Shown here piece after piece: positions 1-8,266 of a DNA stretch of 33,091 nucleotides (positions are counted from its first letter, which is position 1; each line of letters starts with the position of its first letter). The notes below the pieces were generated by a model. The model searched no databases. It saw only the letters and a program-made list of their open reading frames with translations, and had not been told where the DNA came from. A program made the position numbers and the translations under genes. Source of the stretch: Halioglobus sp. (GTDB lineage Bacteria; Pseudomonadota; Gammaproteobacteria; Pseudomonadales; Halieaceae); assembly GCA_020443345.1 (NCBI GenBank), contig JAGRIH010000015.1:1-33091 (forward strand), given 5' to 3'.

Positions 1-740
1 TTCAGCTTGCCCGAGAATATGCAGCCCGGCACCGTGTAAAAACGCCATTTCTGTTCGCCGGTGGCTGCGTCGTAGGCGGTGACATAGCCGCGGGCACGGT
101 ACTCGGCTCCACCATTGCCGACAATAATCATACCTTTGACTGCACGTGGCGCCGCGGTGATGGTGTAGCCATCAGCCATTGATGCGGTCTGTGTTTGCCA
201 CACCTGCCTGCCGGTATGGCGATTCACCGCGATCAACTGGCCGTCGATGGTGGCGAGGTAGATATTGTCACCCCAGGCGGCGAGCCCGCGGGTAACCTGG
301 CCGCAACACATAACGCGGCCGTGGGTGAGATCCAGCTTCGGGGTGAACTCCCACAGCAGCCGTCCGGTTTTGGCATTCAGCGCCCACACCACATTGCCCG
401 GCAGCGCGGCGTACATCACCCCGTCGATGACCAGCGGCGTGGCCTCCACGGCGTAGCGCGAGTTGATATTCCGGTACCAGGCGAGTCCGAGCTGAGTTAC
501 TGTCTGGGTATTGATCTGGTCCAGGCCGCTATAGCGCTGGTCACTGTAATCCTTGCCGTAGGACAGCCAGTTGGCGTCGTCGCGAATCGCGTTTACCAGG
601 CGTTGGTCAGTGACCGGGGAAGGCGCAGAGAGGCTGTCATCCCGGGCCGCGTCAGCCGCTGGACCACCAGCGCAAAGCAGCAGAGTGAGCGCCAGTCCGG
701 CAAGTGAGCGGCCAGCCGAAAGAGCATCATGAAAATGCAT
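1..740 (-). CDS. PQQ-dependent alcohol dehydrogenase (quinoprotein), N-terminal part, cut by window edge
   Basis: Periplasmic quinoprotein that oxidises alcohols and passes electrons to a cytochrome c or quinone. About 246 codons are visible from ATG at 740, preceded by AGGAG at 749-753 with 8-nt spacing. A signal peptide (residues about 1-30, LALTLLLCAGG core) is followed by the family segments NWLSYGKDYSDQRYSGL, ATPLVIDGVMYAALPGN and the adjacent-cysteine motif MCCGQ, which forms the vicinal disulfide in PQQ alcohol dehydrogenases. Next come YTITAAPRAVKGMIIVGNGG and GYVTAYDAATGEQKWRFYTVPG, tryptophan-docking blades of the eight-bladed propeller. The Asp catalytic base and any C-terminal haem domain lie outside the window, so methanol/ethanol-type ADH, polyvinyl- or terpene-alcohol dehydrogenase cannot be separated. 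It is co-oriented with the sulfatase upstream of it. Confidence 0.9.
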   Translation of the reverse strand, partial: MHFHDALSAGRSLAGLALTLLLCAGGPAADAARDDSLSAPSPVTDQRLVNAIRDDANWLSYGKDYSDQRYSGLDQINTQTVTQLGLAWYRNINSRYAVEATPLVIDGVMYAALPGNVVWALNAKTGRLLWEFTPKLDLTHGRVMCCGQVTRGLAAWGDNIYLATIDGQLIAVNRHTGRQVWQTQTASMADGYTITAAPRAVKGMIIVGNGGAEYRARGYVTAYDAATGEQKWRFYTVPGCIFSGKL

Positions 741-1062
741 CGATCTAACTCCTGAGTTATCACCAATCAATCGCCCGCCATGGCAACCATCGGTGGCCGT
801 CTGGCGTGGGCATCCCAGAGTCTTCGACTATAGTCCAGGCATGCGCCCAACGTTTGTATTTATGCGCCACTAAGTTGTTTATTGACGCCAGGAGAATGAG
901 AGTTCAACCATGCTGGAGGGGGGTGCCGCAAGGGCTGCGAGCCTGGGCGGCGCGAGAAGGATGTTGCATTGTAATACCAACACCAACCAACCCACTTGGT
1001 GGACTGGCTGGTGGTTGCAACAGTCGGGGTTTTGCGTGCTTGAAAGAGTTTCCAGTGTACTG
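741..1062. other. Intergenic region between sulfatase and PQQ dehydrogenase
   Basis: This 322-base gap holds no credible gene. At about 978-1019 it has an imperfect inverted repeat (CAACC-rich arm, then a GGTGGTTG arm) that could form a weak stem downstream of the sulfatase stop. It lacks a T-run, so it is not called a terminator. The AGGAG ribosome binding site of the PQQ dehydrogenase is at 749-753. No clear sigma-70 promoter was seen for that gene, so cotranscription with the sulfatase is possible. Confidence 0.5.
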
Positions 1063-3438
1063 CTAGTTGTTCGTATCGAGGTATTCAATCTGTACCTTTT
1101 CGATCGCGCCATTGAACTTGAACGGAGCTTGGTCGTAGTAGACCTCCGAGACCGGTGACCCGAAATCCGAGCCAATGTCAAAACCGTCACTGAGTGAAAA
1201 CATCGCCGGCGCTGTTTTTGGTACCTGCCCCTGGGCATATATCCTGCCATTGACCTTGATGGTCACTGCAAGCGGAGAATATAGCCGCGCGTCTAGCAAC
1301 CTGGACTCGATCTCTATTTTTGCCTCACCCGCGGGCAGCTTCTCGGTTGCCTGAATCCTGGTCCGCTGCATCAGGAACAGATTGTATTCGTAATAGATGA
1401 TGCCATCTTTTACGAAAAGGCTTACACCGCCAGCGTAAGGGCCAAGCGCGTACAAAACACCGTTGGCGTTCGCCGGAACCTGCGTATCGATAGTGACGAT
1501 ATTTGACCTGCTACCAATACGGGGAGCGACAAATTCCGGGACCCGGGTGATCGGGCCAGGAAAGTCCCACGAGCTCGTCGGTTTTCTCGGGCCGTCTTCG
1601 GGGTGCATCAGCACGGTTGACCAAAAGGCTCCCCCGATGGGAAAGGCCTTGTTGCGAGCAGCCTCCACCAGAAAAATTTCCTTCGTCTGTGCAACCTTGT
1701 CGGGCATTTCCTCCGCGAGGTCATTGGCTTGTGACCAGTCCTCCTGCAAGTTGTAGAGCTCCCAGCGATCGGTCTCAGGAGACCAGGTTTTGAAACCTTC
1801 TGGGGGACCGGGAACCCAGGGGATGCGCGGCCCGAAGGCACCGGCGAACCAGCCATCGTGGTAGATGCCGCGACTGCCGTAGATTTCGAAATACTGGGTC
1901 TGTTTGGTTCCCTCGGCCGAGGCGTCAGCAAAAGTGTACCTGAGGCTGACACCGTCGATAGGGTCCTGTTCGACACCGTTCACCACTTCGGGAGGGGAAA
2001 TACCAAGAATGTCGTATAGGGTCGGTACAATATCGTTGACATGGTGGAACTGCGGACGGGGGGTGCGATCGGGCCGTATTTTCTTAGGCCACCGGATCGC
2101 CATCGGCTGACGGGTTCCGCCGAAATGAGCGGCGACCAGCTTGGTGGATTTATAAGGTGAGCCGCCGGCCCAGGCCCAGGCAGCGTGGGCCATACTCTCG
2201 ACTTTCGGCCCGCCCAGTGCATCGAGTCCACCGATGGTATCAAGTGCGGCTATCTGCTGTTGGGGGGGAATATTCATGAGGTTCTGAACCAGCAGTTGCG
2301 CGATGGTACCGTTCTGGCCTTCCGCCGAGGCCCCATTGTCGCCCCAGATATAGAAAACGATGGTGTTGTCCTTGTACCCCAGACGATCGACTTCATCGAT
2401 GATGCGGCCGACCTGAGTATCGACGTGTTCTATGAAACCCGCATAGACCTCCATCAGGCGTCGCTGGAACGGCTTCTCATCTTCAGGAATCGAATCCCAG
2501 GAGGGCATACTGTCTGGCCTGGGCGTCAGCTTGGCATCCTTCGGAATCCAGCCTTTATCCCTGGCGTTCTTGAAGACATGCTCCCGGTAGACGTCCCAGC
2601 CCTCATCGAACTTGCCCTTGTATCGATCCGCCCATTCCTTGGCAACCTGGTGCGGTCCGTGGGCCGCTCCGCTAGCCCAATACATAAAAAACGGTTTCTC
2701 GGGCTGCAGGGCCTTGTGCTCTCGCAGCCAGCCAACCGCGTGCTCGGCGAGATCCTCGCTGAGATGGTAACCCTCGGGGCGCGGCGTATGAGGATCGACC
2801 GGCGTCGTATTGTTGACCAGGGTCGGCTCATACTGCGACGTCTCCGCTGCGAGAAATCCGTAGAAATGCTCAAATCCATACCCCGTCGGCCAGTGATCGA
2901 AGGGACCGGCGGCACTCGTCTCTGTGGCGGGTGTGTTGTGCCATTTGCCGAAGGCGGCGGTAGCGTAACCGTAGTCCTTGAGTACTTCGGCCATCGTCGC
3001 GCTGCTTTTCGGAATCACCCCCGAGTAACCGTCCCAGTCGTTCGCAAATTCCGTAATCTGGCCGCTGCCGACGCGGTGGTGATTTCGGCCGGTCAGCAAC
3101 GCCGCCCTGGTAGGTGAACACATAGCCGTTGAATGGAAGCGATTGTAGGTGATGCCCTCCCCCGCAATACGACTCAGTGTGGGGGTCGCGATCAAGCCCC
3201 CGAACGCATCGGCCTGACCCGGACCCACATCATCGATGAGTACGATGAGAATGTTGGGGGCATCCTGCGGAAGGTGCCGGGGTTCTACGCGTTTACGATA
3301 GACAGACTCTTTGAGGGTATGTCCGGCAATGGACTGTGAAGGTGCAGGCGGGAACGGCAGCACATCCTGCGCTCCGGCATTTCCAGATACGCAGATCAAC
3401 AATCCGAAAAGATAATAACGAGTAGACTTTTTCAACAA
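1063..3438 (-). CDS. Secreted arylsulfatase-type sulfatase (formylglycine-dependent)
   Basis: Hydrolyses a sulfate ester, probably in the periplasm. The 791-residue protein starts with a signal peptide (YYLFGLLICVSGNAGAQ) and carries the type I sulfatase signature CSPTRAALLTGR. Cys107 of that motif is the residue matured to formylglycine by FGE, or by anSME in anaerobes; neither is in the window. Metal-binding Asp residues sit in LIDDVGPGQ (69-70) and later in IWGDNGASAEG. The long C-terminal part resembles AtsA-like arylsulfatases of proteobacteria and mycobacteria. The start is TTG at 3438: an in-frame TGA lies just upstream, there is no in-frame ATG, and GGGAG sits 8 nt before it. It is divergent from an AraC regulator with an operator-like palindrome between them. 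The substrate (aryl, alkyl or steroid sulfate) cannot be read from sequence. Confidence 0.93.
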   Translation of the reverse strand: MLKKSTRYYLFGLLICVSGNAGAQDVLPFPPAPSQSIAGHTLKESVYRKRVEPRHLPQDAPNILIVLIDDVGPGQADAFGGLIATPTLSRIAGEGITYNRFHSTAMCSPTRAALLTGRNHHRVGSGQITEFANDWDGYSGVIPKSSATMAEVLKDYGYATAAFGKWHNTPATETSAAGPFDHWPTGYGFEHFYGFLAAETSQYEPTLVNNTTPVDPHTPRPEGYHLSEDLAEHAVGWLREHKALQPEKPFFMYWASGAAHGPHQVAKEWADRYKGKFDEGWDVYREHVFKNARDKGWIPKDAKLTPRPDSMPSWDSIPEDEKPFQRRLMEVYAGFIEHVDTQVGRIIDEVDRLGYKDNTIVFYIWGDNGASAEGQNGTIAQLLVQNLMNIPPQQQIAALDTIGGLDALGGPKVESMAHAAWAWAGGSPYKSTKLVAAHFGGTRQPMAIRWPKKIRPDRTPRPQFHHVNDIVPTLYDILGISPPEVVNGVEQDPIDGVSLRYTFADASAEGTKQTQYFEIYGSRGIYHDGWFAGAFGPRIPWVPGPPEGFKTWSPETDRWELYNLQEDWSQANDLAEEMPDKVAQTKEIFLVEAARNKAFPIGGAFWSTVLMHPEDGPRKPTSSWDFPGPITRVPEFVAPRIGSRSNIVTIDTQVPANANGVLYALGPYAGGVSLFVKDGIIYYEYNLFLMQRTRIQATEKLPAGEAKIEIESRLLDARLYSPLAVTIKVNGRIYAQGQVPKTAPAMFSLSDGFDIGSDFGSPVSEVYYDQAPFKFNGAIEKVQIEYLDTNN

Positions 3439-3513
3439 GCTAGCTGCTCCCTGTTTCTGTCATCACAAGAAGGCGATATGGGTCATAGGTGCTGTGCCAT
3501 CGAGGTCGTTCAC

Positions 3514-3540
3514 CGATCAACTTAATCCGGAAATTGATCG
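3514..3540. promoter_or_regulatory. Operator-like inverted repeat between sulfatase and araC-type gene
   Basis: Two perfect 7-bp arms, CGATCAA (3514-3520) and TTGATCG (3534-3540), are separated by 13 bp, so the arm centres lie 20 bp or about two helical turns apart. The site is 76-102 bp upstream of the sulfatase start and upstream of the regulator. This geometry suits a dimeric repressor or activator. Assigning it to the adjacent AraC protein is inference, since AraC proteins more often bind direct repeats. Confidence 0.45.
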
Positions 3541-3602
3541 AGTCGGAACCTCCGATGGTGCCCAGCCCGTTTGCCACTGTAGCGATTTCTGACCATCCCG
3601 AC

Positions 3603-3632
3603 TTGAATATTCGCGCCACATATTTGCATAAT
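3603..3632 (+). promoter_or_regulatory. Candidate sigma-70 promoter for the AraC-family gene
   Basis: TTGAAT (3603-3608) and CATAAT (3627-3632) are 18 bp apart and point towards the regulator starting at 3804. The match is moderate, and the implied leader of about 165 nt is long. Confidence 0.3.
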
Positions 3633-3803
3633 GCTACCAAATCTTCGATGCGTGTGGGTGCCGGGATAGAATGGGTTTCCAGTGCTGCGGAACCCTGCCC
3701 GCGGGCATGTAGCTGGCGCGCCTTTGCATCGAACCCATGCCTTGAATGTTGGGCGTATCTAGCCTGCCGTTGCCGGGGTACGGCATGCCTCAGTGGAAAG
3801 GAT

Positions 3804-4823
3804 ATGAACACAGCACATAGCACGAATGAACTGGTCAGAGCCTCGGTGCTTGTCGGTTTCGAAAGCTATATCAGGGAACGCGGCCACGACCCCTTACATC
3901 TGTTGAGTCTGGCGGGCCTGCCCGAAGTGTATCTTCGAGAACCTGATATGTACCTGCCCTATCGGGCTTTTATCCACCTTCTTGACCTGTGTGCCGGTAA
4001 AATGAGCAACCCGCTATTAGGCGCGGAGTTTGGCTTTGAGCAGGGACACAAGGCTTTCGGACCCACGGCTTACTTGATATCCAGCAGTGACAACTTGAAA
4101 CAGGCCCTGGAAAGCATGTTCAGGTATTACAGGCTGCATACAACGGCCTGTCGCCTGGAGCTCAGGCAGACTGACCGCAAGGTCATGTTCCATTTCGAGA
4201 TTGCGATACCGACAACCTGTAACGTCACCCAGGTGTTGGACAATGCTTGCGCGGTCGGCATGCGCATGATGCAGACATTTTGCGGCAGCGCCTGGAAAGC
4301 CGATGAACTCCACCTGCAGCACGACGCCCCCTCCCAACTGAAGCACCGTTACAGCCGCCTGTTCGGCCTTGAACCGCAATTCAATTCCGACTGGACCGGG
4401 TTCGTGTTCAACACCTCGTTTTTAAACGTCGCCCTCCCGGAGGCGGACCAGGCTCTGCACAAACTGATAGAGCAGCAACTCAGTGTGATGATGGATGATC
4501 ACACACAAAACCTTCCTCGACGGGTAGCGGCAGTTATTCGCGAAGCAATGCCTGCCGGAGATATCAGTCTGAAGGCGATTGCACGCCTGATGGCTATGAG
4601 TCCACGTAGCCTGCAGCGTCATCTCAATACTCAAGGTACGAGTTTTCAGTCCATCGTCAGCGAATCCAGGCGACAACTGGCGGAACACTACCTGCTGCAT
4701 ACCAGCATCCAGCTTACGTGTATTGCGGATTTGCTGTGCTTTAACTGCCTGAGTCACTTTAGTCACGTCTTCAAGCAATGGCATGGTGTTAGCCCGGGAC
4801 AGTGGAAGAAACTGCACAGGTAG
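3804..4823 (+). CDS. AraC-family transcriptional regulator
   Basis: A 339-residue DNA-binding regulator of the OruR/ArgR-like AraC group. Residues about 20-205 match the N-terminal arabinose-binding-like sensor domain (for example HKAFGPTAYLISSSDNLKQAL). Residues about 253-339 form the double helix-turn-helix, with DISLKAIARLMAMSPRSLQR and the second helix region ending FKQWHGVSPGQWKK. The second HTH carries two unusual cysteines (LLCFNCLSHF, where relatives usually have Gly and Glu/Ser). The ATG at 3804 has AAAGGA just upstream and gives the normal family length. The open frame extends back to 3489, but that part is not family-like and covers the regulatory region. It is divergent from the sulfatase and followed by a flavin oxidoreductase, so it probably controls one or both. 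Confidence 0.9.
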   Translation: MNTAHSTNELVRASVLVGFESYIRERGHDPLHLLSLAGLPEVYLREPDMYLPYRAFIHLLDLCAGKMSNPLLGAEFGFEQGHKAFGPTAYLISSSDNLKQALESMFRYYRLHTTACRLELRQTDRKVMFHFEIAIPTTCNVTQVLDNACAVGMRMMQTFCGSAWKADELHLQHDAPSQLKHRYSRLFGLEPQFNSDWTGFVFNTSFLNVALPEADQALHKLIEQQLSVMMDDHTQNLPRRVAAVIREAMPAGDISLKAIARLMAMSPRSLQRHLNTQGTSFQSIVSESRRQLAEHYLLHTSIQLTCIADLLCFNCLSHFSHVFKQWHGVSPGQWKKLHR

Positions 4824-5251
4824 CCGCTGAAACTGCCCTACAGGCTATTACAATCATTGATCTGCCGCCATGCTGAAGCCGTGGTTCTGAACGACGTCCC
4901 GCATCTGTATGGGTGAGAGCTGTCAGCCACCCGGCGCCTGCCACCACTCCCCTACCCTCGTACAAGTACAAAACTACAAATAATTGGCGCGAATTTTCAA
5001 GTCTCGTCCGTGAGCCGACGATAGAGTGAAATCGAACTGAAGGCGCAAACCTGCGCTCTATGCGTTAGGCTGCGATCCAGACTGTGGGTTGAATGGATAG
5101 CCAGGGAAAAAGGGTCTCCCGATTATGAGCAAACACCGCATCAGAGGCTGACAGGGTATGGCCGCTGCAAATATGCTTCTACAGAGCGTTACAAAAGCAG
5201 CCTTTCACTTTGCTCGCGGCAACCTGAGCCAATCGAGGAGCATGACGGCCA
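4824..5251. other. Intergenic region upstream of the flavin oxidoreductase
   Basis: This 428-base stretch has no credible gene. It contains a small perfect hairpin, GCGCA-aacc-TGCGC at 5043-5056. At its right end, GAGGAG at 5235-5240 precedes both a six-codon ATG reading frame (5242-5262) and the real start at 5252, which it overlaps out of frame. No strong promoter was recognised. A regulatory role for this leader is plausible, since it separates the AraC gene from its likely target. Confidence 0.4.
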
Positions 5252-7189
5252 ATGAACGATAATAGTTACAACAAAATTCTGCAGCCGATAACCCTGGGAT
5301 CACTGACGGTCAGAAACCGCGTCATGATGCCGGCAATAGAAAACTTGCTGAACAATGCGGACGGATCCGTTTCACAAACATTGATTGACTACTATGTCGC
5401 CAGGGCGCGAGGTGGCGTTGGTATCATCGTGGTGCAAAACACCGGTGTCGACGCCTTCGCGAGCCGTTCCATGTACAGTCAGCTAATGCTGCACAGTGGG
5501 CATATGATGGCGGGGCTGGCGCGCCTGGCCGCGGCGGTTCATGCAGAGGGAGCGGCACTGCTGGTGCAGCTTGGCCATGGCGGTCGACAGAGCAATCCGG
5601 ATGCGCTGCCCGTCGGCGTGCAACAGGTGGCCCCGTCGCCGATTGCCAGCGGCTTCTATGGCGTTGTGCCGCGGCAGCTGACGCTTGAGGAAATCGATCA
5701 GATCCAGACGGCTTTCGCCAGGGCCGCTGCCAGGGCGAAGAGTGCCGGAGCGGACGGCGTGGAACTACACGGCGCCCACGGTTATCTGATCCACCAGTTT
5801 CTCTCGCCATTATCGAATCAGCGCACCGATCAATACGGCGGCAACGCAGAGAACCGCACCCGTTTTATTCGAGAAATCATCTCCAAAGTGCGGCAGCAGG
5901 TTGGTCGCCATTTCGTTGTGGGCTTGCGGATGGACGGTGATGAGTGCCTGCCCGGTGGTATTGGCATCGACGACGCTCTCAACCATGCCAAACTGATCAC
6001 CGCAGCGGGGCAGCTGGATTTTCTGTCAGTCTCGGCCGGCGTCTACGAATCCGCTCCGGCGATGTATCCCTGCATGTACGGCGGCCGAGGGGTATACACA
6101 TCACTCGCCAGGCAATTCAAAGATGCATTGGATGGCCTGCCTATTGCGGCTGTGGGAGGGCTCGATGCGCGAACCAGTGAGCTCGCGCTGCAAGAAGGTG
6201 CCGCAGATATAGTTGCCATCGGTCGTGGTCTGATCGCAGACCCTGAGCTGGTGAATAAGATAGCCGACCACAGGGAGCAAGACATCTGCCCCTGTATACA
6301 GTGCAACGAAGCCTGCCTCGGCAATATCATCCAGGGACGCCCCATGAGCTGCGCCGTCAACCCGCGCTGCGGCCGGGAAGCAAAGGATGACCTGGCACTT
6401 GTCCAAACATCGAGGCAAGTGCTGGTTATCGGTGGCGGCATTGCCGGCATGGAGGCCGCCCGGGTGGCCGACCTGAAGGGGCATCGAGTGACGCTGCTGG
6501 AGAAAAGCGGGCGCCTCGGCGGGCAACTCAACGAAGCCTCGGCGTCCCCCTTTAAGACCCAATTGCGAGAACTGCTGGCCTGGTCCATGGCCCAGCTCGA
6601 AGCAAGTTCAGTGGACATCCGGCTGCACACCGAAGCGACGGTCGAGCTGGTAAAACAGGAAAGCCCCGACTGCATCATCGTGGCGGTGGGCTCGCTATGG
6701 AGCAGCCCCTTTGCTGGTGAAGGCGTAGTAACCGGGCGCGAGATTCTGGCGGGCGAATGCGAACCAGGAGAGCACGTGGTTATCGTCGGCGCCGGCGCCA
6801 ACGGCGCGGAATTGGCCCTGGATATTTCGGCCATGCACGAAATTGCACCTGTCGTTGTCGAGCGACTGGACGAGACCATGGTGGATATGGAAATGAGCCA
6901 CAAGGCAGTGCTCAATCAAATGCTGCGCGAAAAGGGGGTAGAAATCCACTCAGGCTTGAACGTAACGCGCATTGCCGGGGGACGGGTGGACTGTACAAGC
7001 GCAACAGGCGAGCAGCTCAGCATGCCGGCGGATACCGTTGTCCTGTGTACGGGGCTGACGCACAATACAGCCCTGGCCAATGCATTTCACGGCCTGGCAC
7101 CGCAGGTGTATTGCGTTGGCGATTGTGTCTCGCCACGCAAGATTTATCAGGCGCTGCATGAAGGCTTCAACGCCGCACTCCGAATTTAG
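5252..7189 (+). CDS. NADH:flavin oxidoreductase, Old Yellow Enzyme / 2,4-dienoyl-CoA reductase family
   Basis: Three-part flavoprotein of 645 residues that reduces activated C=C bonds with NAD(P)H. Residues 1 to about 340 are the FMN-binding TIM barrel (HGGRQSN; LHGAHGYLIHQFLSPLSNQR; DQYGGNAENRTRF), with Tyr178 at the place of the catalytic Tyr of E. coli FadH. Cys348, Cys351, Cys355 and Cys367 (C-x2-C-x3-C-x11-C) reproduce the 4Fe-4S ligand spacing of the family. An FAD site (VIGGGIAG, about 393-399) and an NAD(P) site (VGAGANG, about 512-518) follow. The segment aligned to the FadH active-site His appears to read AGVYES, placing Tyr there, so a substrate other than a dienoyl-CoA is likely. 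BaiCD/BaiH-like enoate reductases and trimethylamine dehydrogenase relatives share this layout. GAGGAG lies 11 nt upstream of the start, and a VOC gene begins 4 nt after the stop. Confidence 0.92.
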   Translation: MNDNSYNKILQPITLGSLTVRNRVMMPAIENLLNNADGSVSQTLIDYYVARARGGVGIIVVQNTGVDAFASRSMYSQLMLHSGHMMAGLARLAAAVHAEGAALLVQLGHGGRQSNPDALPVGVQQVAPSPIASGFYGVVPRQLTLEEIDQIQTAFARAAARAKSAGADGVELHGAHGYLIHQFLSPLSNQRTDQYGGNAENRTRFIREIISKVRQQVGRHFVVGLRMDGDECLPGGIGIDDALNHAKLITAAGQLDFLSVSAGVYESAPAMYPCMYGGRGVYTSLARQFKDALDGLPIAAVGGLDARTSELALQEGAADIVAIGRGLIADPELVNKIADHREQDICPCIQCNEACLGNIIQGRPMSCAVNPRCGREAKDDLALVQTSRQVLVIGGGIAGMEAARVADLKGHRVTLLEKSGRLGGQLNEASASPFKTQLRELLAWSMAQLEASSVDIRLHTEATVELVKQESPDCIIVAVGSLWSSPFAGEGVVTGREILAGECEPGEHVVIVGAGANGAELALDISAMHEIAPVVVERLDETMVDMEMSHKAVLNQMLREKGVEIHSGLNVTRIAGGRVDCTSATGEQLSMPADTVVLCTGLTHNTALANAFHGLAPQVYCVGDCVSPRKIYQALHEGFNAALRI

Positions 7190-7192
7190 CCC

Positions 7193-7660
7193 ATGCAACG
7201 GAAAATGGGAATGGCAAATATTGAAAGCAATCTCGACCCGGATCGATTTCTACATGTTGGTGTGATCGTCCGTGATATCGACCAGCAGATGGACCAGATG
7301 TCTGCATTCTGGGGTGTCAGTGATTGGTCCACCATCGAGTACGGTGCGCAGGGCCAGCAGATTATCAAGGGCACACCGTTCAACCTCAAAGTGGCTGTCA
7401 ACCGCGTGGGGCCAGTCACCGTGGAGTTGCTGCAACCGCTGGACAGCCCCGGTTCAATCTGGCAAAAGTTTCTGGATGGGCAAGGTGAAGGAATACACCA
7501 CCTGGCCTATCGGGTGGACGACCTCGAGCAAAGCATCGCGGCAATCGAACGCTCCGGCGGCGAACTGCTGTGGCACATCAGCATTACCCCCACAATGAAC
7601 TACTGCTACGCGAAAGTACCGGGGGCATTGATCGTGGAGTTGATTGATTTTGATTTCTAG
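7193..7660 (+). CDS. VOC-fold (glyoxalase / methylmalonyl-CoA epimerase-like) protein
   Basis: A 155-residue vicinal-oxygen-chelate protein. The first beta-alpha-beta module starts FLHVGVIVRDIDQQMDQMSAFWG, with the first metal His in HVG. The second starts GIHHLAYRVDDLEQSIAAIE and ends GALIVELIDF, where His and Glu are the expected other ligands. The length and internal repeat fit methylmalonyl-CoA epimerase-like members, but lyase, isomerase and dioxygenase activities share this fold, so the reaction is unknown. It begins right after the flavin oxidoreductase and is surely cotranscribed. The ATG at 7193 has no Shine-Dalgarno; the in-frame ATG at 7211, with GGAAA about 8 nt upstream, is an equally good start and keeps the whole domain. 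Confidence 0.85.
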   Translation: MQRKMGMANIESNLDPDRFLHVGVIVRDIDQQMDQMSAFWGVSDWSTIEYGAQGQQIIKGTPFNLKVAVNRVGPVTVELLQPLDSPGSIWQKFLDGQGEGIHHLAYRVDDLEQSIAAIERSGGELLWHISITPTMNYCYAKVPGALIVELIDFDF

Positions 7661-7707
7661 CTCGGGCCAGGCCGGAACGCTGGATGCCAGACCGACATGT
7701 CACACCT

Positions 7708-7731
7708 GCCGGCGCGGTTGATTGCGCCGGC
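7708..7731 (+). terminator. GC-rich hairpin after the VOC gene, possible terminator
   Basis: GCCGGCGC (7708-7715) and GCGCCGGC (7724-7731) form a perfect 8-bp stem with an 8-nt loop, extendable by a wobble and a C-G pair. It lies 47 nt after the VOC stop. No U-run follows, so termination would be inefficient or Rho-assisted. Confidence 0.4.
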
Positions 7732-7774
7732 GGTGGCGGCGTCATGACCGACAAGCTGACCGCCGCGGGGATGA

Positions 7775-7960
7775 GTGATCGCACACACACTGATTGGTTT
7801 TCTCGCCGATCCAGGTTACGGCGGCAACCGCAGCTATACCGGCTGGCGGGTGGTGGGGTATCCCGGTGCGGAACACCACATGGGAGGCTACTCTGAAGAT
7901 CAGGTTGAGGGAACAGCGCCCGTGGTGCCAGTTTGGAAGCCGGACCGGCGTCACCAGTAG
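7775..7960 (+). pseudogene. 3' remnant of a gluconate 2-dehydrogenase subunit 3-like gene
   Basis: The frame reads HTLIGFLADPGYGGNRSYTG, then WRVVGYPGAEHHMGGYSEDQ, and ends PVVPVWKP before a TAG. These are the hallmarks of the C-terminal half of the gluconate 2-dehydrogenase subunit 3 family (FADPxYGGNRDxxGWKxxGFPG), the small partner of membrane GMC-type sugar or alcohol dehydrogenases. An in-frame TGA at 7772-7774 immediately precedes the preserved part. The neighbouring frame upstream gives no recognisable N-terminal half, Tat signal or start with a ribosome binding site, and no large subunit lies nearby. I infer a truncated relic of a lost dehydrogenase module. A short expressed protein starting at GTG 7775 cannot be excluded. 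Confidence 0.55.
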
Positions 7961-8266
7961 AAGGTGTCACCGTCACCAGATCACTGCGCCGAAGTGTCGG
8001 TTCGCGTCGACAGTATCAACTTGCTCAGGCGCGCGACTTTGCCCGGCGCACTTGAGATCGGCCGGGATTCGCCGCGGACAGGGTGGTTCCGCCCTGGAGT
8101 GTCACAGTGCACAACGAACGGGAATGTGGCAGTACAGTACGAAATGACTACCTGTTATCGCGGCTGGAAATGTCACCTAATTGACAGTTGCCGATCCGCT
8201 TATTGATTACACTATCCTTGTTTCAATTGATTCAATCACCAATAACGCCCACCACGGAGTACCATC
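7961..8266. promoter_or_regulatory. Leader region of the aldehyde dehydrogenase gene
   Basis: These 306 bases hold no gene. A 7-bp hairpin with one G-U pair lies at 8079-8096 (CAGGGTG-gttc-CGCCCTG). A perfect TTGACA is at 8181-8186, but no good -10 box sits at 16-18 bp; the best candidate, TACACT at 8208-8213, is 21 bp away. A short direct repeat, TTCAAT at 8222-8227 and 8231-8236, follows. GGAG at 8256-8259 is the ribosome binding site of the next gene. Confidence 0.35.

Noticed and set aside
978-1019. Terminator after the sulfatase gene
   Set aside because: The inverted repeat is imperfect and no T-run follows in the transcript direction.
2185-3117. 310-codon plus-strand frame inside the sulfatase
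   Set aside because: It is the mirror of a gene with clear sulfatase motifs and shows no family-like sequence; it results from GC-rich codon use.
3489-3803. N-terminal extension of the AraC gene to 3489
   Set aside because: It would run through the operator-like palindrome and promoter region, exceeds the usual family length, and the ATG at 3804 has a good ribosome binding site.
5242-5262. Six-codon leader frame before the flavin oxidoreductase
   Set aside because: Too short, and its ATG is only 1 nt from GAGGAG, too close for initiation; the site serves the start at 5252.
7684-7896. 70-codon plus-strand frame overlapping the subunit-3 relic
   Set aside because: The recognisable peptide is in another frame; this frame has no motif and no clear ribosome binding site.
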